Source: Verrucomicrobiaceae bacterium (GTDB lineage: Bacteria > Verrucomicrobiota > Verrucomicrobiia > Verrucomicrobiales > DEV007). Taken from it: a stretch of 43,425 bases of DNA. The first letter of the stretch is position 1. Each line of letters opens with the position of its first letter. The stretch spans positions 1 through 43,425 of the forward strand of contig JAAESJ010000658.1 in NCBI GenBank assembly GCA_024229495.1, given 5' to 3'. Positions 40,711-43,425 of the stretch are shown here, in pieces. The notes below the pieces were generated by a model. The model saw only the letters and a program-made list of their open reading frames with translations. It had not been told where the DNA came from and ran no database searches. The translations under genes and the position numbers were made by a program.

Positions 40711-41334
40711 ATGAAAAAAGATATAGCCATTGCCAAATACACGACGATTGCCGCATTCCTCGTGCTGCTTTTCTCCACGTATTACCTGCGGGCCCAGGTT
40801 CTCAAGCTCAACACCATCCGGTTATCCTCAGAGAACATCCGGACCGAGGAGGTGAGCAGGAACATTGAGGAATCACTTCCTGCCCGGCAAAAGGAGTATG
40901 AACTGCGTATGAACCACTACCAGACCGAGCAGAAGCATTACGAGGACATGCTTGATCTCTACAAGCGCGATTATGAGGAATACGTAAAGAGGATCGAGGA
41001 TAAGTTTGCTCCCCCCAGGATGCCGAAAAAACCGACAAAGCCGGTTTCCCCGGAAGTCAGTGATCAGCTGACCAAGGTGGGTGTTGAGTTCAGGGACCAG
41101 CAATACCATTACTTCAACTCAACGAGTAAACTCAACTGGATTGCCTGTATTGCGGCGTTGAGTTTGGTTGGCGGGTTGCTTTACCTGCTGATGTTTGACG
41201 TGGAGGGAAAGAGGATCTTCTACATCATCATCCTTGTGCTCAGCTTCGTGTTTATGATCGGGCCTTCATTTCATTCCATCATGAGTGCTGTTGTCGGGTT
41301 CCTGCAGGCTCCGCAGGTCATGCACAGGATGTAG
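40711..41334 (+). CDS. membrane protein with periplasmic coiled coil, unknown function
   Basis: The 207-residue protein has a transmembrane helix near the start (about 10-28), a charged helical/coiled-coil segment rich in Glu, Lys and Tyr (about 36-95), a Pro/Lys stretch (P-P-R-M-P-K-K-P-T-K-P, about 101-111), a second helical part, and two or three further transmembrane helices (about 142-162, 168-186 and perhaps 188-202). I recognise no family. It lies between the methyltransferase-like gene (99 bases) and the sulfatase gene (58 bases) in the same direction, and membership in one transcript is uncertain. Confidence 0.75.
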   Translation: MKKDIAIAKYTTIAAFLVLLFSTYYLRAQVLKLNTIRLSSENIRTEEVSRNIEESLPARQKEYELRMNHYQTEQKHYEDMLDLYKRDYEEYVKRIEDKFAPPRMPKKPTKPVSPEVSDQLTKVGVEFRDQQYHYFNSTSKLNWIACIAALSLVGGLLYLLMFDVEGKRIFYIIILVLSFVFMIGPSFHSIMSAVVGFLQAPQVMHRM

Positions 41335-41392
41335 GATCGGAAAATTCCTTCAAAGCTTGTCGAAAGCCCTTGTGGGGGGTTAATTTCCATGG

Positions 41393-42928
41393 ATGAGGTT
41401 TTTTTTCCTGTTGGTCGTGTTCTTGAAAATCGGTGCTGCCGCCGAGCAAGGACCCATGAACGTGCTCGTGATCCAGACCGATGAGCATAATTTCCGCACT
41501 CTTGGATGCTACCGGGAGCTGATGTCTGAAAAGCAGGCCTTTATCTGGGGCAAAGGGGTCAAGGTGGACACCCCGAACATTGACTGGATTGCCAGCAATG
41601 GTGCCATCTGTGATCGCTACTATGCCACCTCACCGGTGTGCACTCCGTCACGAGCGGCGCTGATATCAGGCCTTTACCCGCAGAATGCCGGGGCGATTTC
41701 CAATAATACCCCGCTCAAGGACAGCGTGGTTACCTTTGCCGAGGTTCTCAAGCGCAGGGGGTATGCTACCGGCTACGCGGGTAAATGGCACCTTGAGGGA
41801 TCCGCCAAGCCCGGCTGGAAGCCGTCCAAGAACTTCGGGTTCACCGATAACCGTTTCATGTTCAATCGCGGTCACTGGAAGAAACTGGAGATTGGTCCTG
41901 ACGGACCACGCGTTGGCGCAAGGAAAGGCGGGCAACCAAGCTACAGTCTGGACGGGGCTGATGAGAAAACCTTCACCACGGACTTTCTCGCGGATCGCAC
42001 CATCGACTTTATCCGCGCCAACAGGGAGAAGCCTTTCTGTTACATGGTTGCTATCCCTGACCCGCACGGTCCGAACACGGTGCGCGCCCCCTACGACACC
42101 ATGTTTGATCCTGCTGTATTCCGCCAACCCCCGAGTGCGCTTGCCAAGGGGGAGGGGTTGCCCTCTTTTCAGCAGGTGATGAAGAGCCGTTTCAACGCGC
42201 GCCAGATGGCGCTCTATTTCGGCATGGTGAAGTGTATCGACGATAATGTCGGGAAGATTCTCGATGAGCTTCGAAAACACGATATTCTTAAGCAAACCCT
42301 GATCGTCTTTACCTCGGATCACGGGGATATGTGTGGCGAGCTAGGGCGCCACAACAAGGGCATTCCCTGCGAGGGCTCGGCACGGATCCCCTTTCTGGTC
42401 CATGCTCCCGGGTTGATTAAGCCCGGTACTGTCATTCACCAGGCACTGGGGACAGTGGATTTCAAGCCCACCCTGCTGGGGTTGATGGGCGTCAAATTCA
42501 GCGAGCCCTGTGAGGGGCGTGATGCTTCAGGGTTGCTGCGAAGCGGAAAGGCCCCGGAAGGCTGGAAGGACATCACATTCGTGCGTATTGGTGGCGACAA
42601 GGCGGCGGGCAAGAGCTGGTTTGGTGCATTCACCCCGAGGCACAAGCTCATTTTGTCTCCAGCTGATCCTCCCGGGTTCTTTGACCTGGAAAAGGACCCC
42701 AATGAGTTGCGCAATGTTCTTGCCGTTCCGGAGCATCGTGAGGAGATCCGCCGCCTTGCAAGGGCGCTCAAGGTTTACGGCGACACGCGCAGTGAACCGC
42801 TCATGAAGTCGGAAGCGGTGCGGGCAGACCTGAACTGGGCTATCAACGGAACCAAACCCTACAAGTCACTCCCGCGCCTGCGCCGTAATACACAGGCATC
42901 AGGAAAAGGGGTAAAACAAAAACCTTAA
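41393..42928 (+). CDS. secreted sulfatase (S1 family, formylglycine type)
   Basis: The 511-residue protein has a short signal peptide (about 1-17). The sulfatase signature C83-T-P-S-R-A-A-L-I-S-G-L-Y-P is complete; its cysteine is converted to formylglycine by a maturase not in this window. Metal-site segments include Q-T-D30-E-H near the start and T-S-D-H-G-D (about 305-310), with H-x-x-x-G-K-W-H-L-E around 128 supplying further active-site residues. It removes sulfate esters from a substrate, probably a sulfated polysaccharide. PVC bacteria from marine settings carry many such genes. The sugar isomerase-like gene follows after only five bases, so the two are co-transcribed and the pair fits glycan breakdown. 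The specific substrate cannot be read from the sequence. Confidence 0.93.
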   Translation: MRFFFLLVVFLKIGAAAEQGPMNVLVIQTDEHNFRTLGCYRELMSEKQAFIWGKGVKVDTPNIDWIASNGAICDRYYATSPVCTPSRAALISGLYPQNAGAISNNTPLKDSVVTFAEVLKRRGYATGYAGKWHLEGSAKPGWKPSKNFGFTDNRFMFNRGHWKKLEIGPDGPRVGARKGGQPSYSLDGADEKTFTTDFLADRTIDFIRANREKPFCYMVAIPDPHGPNTVRAPYDTMFDPAVFRQPPSALAKGEGLPSFQQVMKSRFNARQMALYFGMVKCIDDNVGKILDELRKHDILKQTLIVFTSDHGDMCGELGRHNKGIPCEGSARIPFLVHAPGLIKPGTVIHQALGTVDFKPTLLGLMGVKFSEPCEGRDASGLLRSGKAPEGWKDITFVRIGGDKAAGKSWFGAFTPRHKLILSPADPPGFFDLEKDPNELRNVLAVPEHREEIRRLARALKVYGDTRSEPLMKSEAVRADLNWAINGTKPYKSLPRLRRNTQASGKGVKQKP

Positions 42929-42933
42929 GAGAT

Positions 42934-43425
42934 ATGCAGCGACGTCATTTATTGCAATCAGGAGTCTTGGCAGGGGCAGGTGTTACCTTGTCGAGACTGG
43001 AGTTACCGGCCATTGAGCCAATTGTGAGGAAGGGGGGGGCACGCCTCAGGTTAAGTGTGGCAGCGTATTCCTTTCGGAAGCACTTCGGGTGGATGAAGGG
43101 CAGGGAACAAAAGCCCGCCGGTCGCGCCATAGACATGCGCCAGTTCATTGACCTGTGTGCCGAATACGGGTGTGCAGGCACGGAGCTGACCAGCTACTTT
43201 TTTCAGGGCGGGGCTAAGGAGGCCTATTACCGTGAGTTGTGCCGCTATGCTTTTTTGCGTGGCATTGAAATCAGCGGCACGGCGGTTGGCAATAACTTTG
43301 CCCTGCCCGAAGGGCGTGCGCGTGATGAGCAGATTGCTGCGGTCAAGGGGTGGATTGACAGGGCTGCCGTGCTCGGTGCACCGCATGTCAGGGTCTTTGC
43401 CGGCGCGGCAAAGGGAATTGATGAG
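42934..43425 (+). CDS. sugar phosphate isomerase/epimerase-like protein with Tat-type leader, 3' truncated by window
   Basis: The first 164 codons are open to the window end. The N-terminus M-Q-R-R-H-L-L-Q-S-G-V-L-A-G-A-G resembles a twin-arginine signal, common on exported oxidoreductases and isomerase-like proteins of PVC bacteria. The body begins L-S-V-A-A-Y-S-F, followed by I-D-L-C-A-E-Y-G-C-A-G-T-E-L-T and later A-A-V-L-G-A-P-H-V-R-V-F-A-G, the usual strands of the xylose-isomerase-like TIM-barrel (AP_endonuc_2) family. Activity is not defined; family members isomerise or epimerise sugars or act in inositol and keto-sugar pathways. It lies five bases behind the sulfatase gene in one transcript. 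Confidence 0.88.
   Translation, partial: MQRRHLLQSGVLAGAGVTLSRLELPAIEPIVRKGGARLRLSVAAYSFRKHFGWMKGREQKPAGRAIDMRQFIDLCAEYGCAGTELTSYFFQGGAKEAYYRELCRYAFLRGIEISGTAVGNNFALPEGRARDEQIAAVKGWIDRAAVLGAPHVRVFAGAAKGIDE

Overview
The window looks like a chromosomal segment of a free-living member of the PVC group, most likely Verrucomicrobiota (inferred; Planctomycetota or Lentisphaerota are the alternatives). The pointers are a secreted SHD1-cupredoxin-PA14 protein, a LamG/cytochrome c/beta-propeller giant, a DUF1080+ThuA fusion, a sulfatase next to a Tat-type sugar isomerase, several membrane proteins with N-terminal zinc ribbons or GYF_2 domains, weak Shine-Dalgarno sites, and housekeeping genes of ordinary bacterial type. 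I see no rRNA, tRNA, CRISPR array, insertion sequence or prophage.

Layout. 1-154: end of a MORN-repeat protein. 284-5369 (minus): operon of a class A penicillin-binding protein followed by two paralogous zinc-ribbon membrane proteins. 5423-6580 (plus): MidA-type methyltransferase, converging without a spare base on a PQQ-type beta-propeller gene (6581-7882, minus). 8135-18933 (plus): a long run beginning with a 1338-residue seven-PAS protein whose kinase core lacks the phospho-acceptor histidine, then an intact hybrid histidine kinase, then an ExbB-like protein with two ExbD-like partners, an alpha/beta hydrolase and a small lipoprotein. 18976-25943 (minus): three secreted redox/propeller proteins built from shared modules. 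26407-29112 (plus): rpmH-rnpA-yidD-yidC, followed by rpoZ and smpB to 30015. 30088-36849 (minus): two PilT-family ATPases, an anchored unknown, a low-molecular-weight phosphatase, an RpiB-GlyA fusion and zwf. 36950-43425: GYF_2 membrane protein, DUF1080-ThuA fusion (minus), methyltransferase-like protein, coiled-coil membrane protein, sulfatase and the start of a sugar isomerase/epimerase.

How the genes may work together. The PBP operon and MidA region is envelope and housekeeping. The 8-18.9 kb block reads as a sensory and energised-envelope module: a probably non-phosphorylating multi-PAS protein beside a competent hybrid kinase, then a proton-channel-like ExbB with two unlike ExbD partners, only one of which keeps the membrane aspartate. 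The 19-26 kb block encodes extracytoplasmic proteins in which the same C-terminal modules are joined once to a cytochrome c and once, split over two genes, to a cupredoxin. The zwf / RpiB-GlyA genes belong to pentose phosphate and one-carbon metabolism. The right end suggests use of sulfated polysaccharides.

Most notable: the pseudokinase/hybrid kinase pair, the asymmetric ExbB-ExbD-ExbD trio, the cupredoxin/cytochrome module swap, the RpiB-GlyA fusion, and a threonine in place of the SxxK nucleophile serine in the PBP. All functional statements come from motif reading without database searches.
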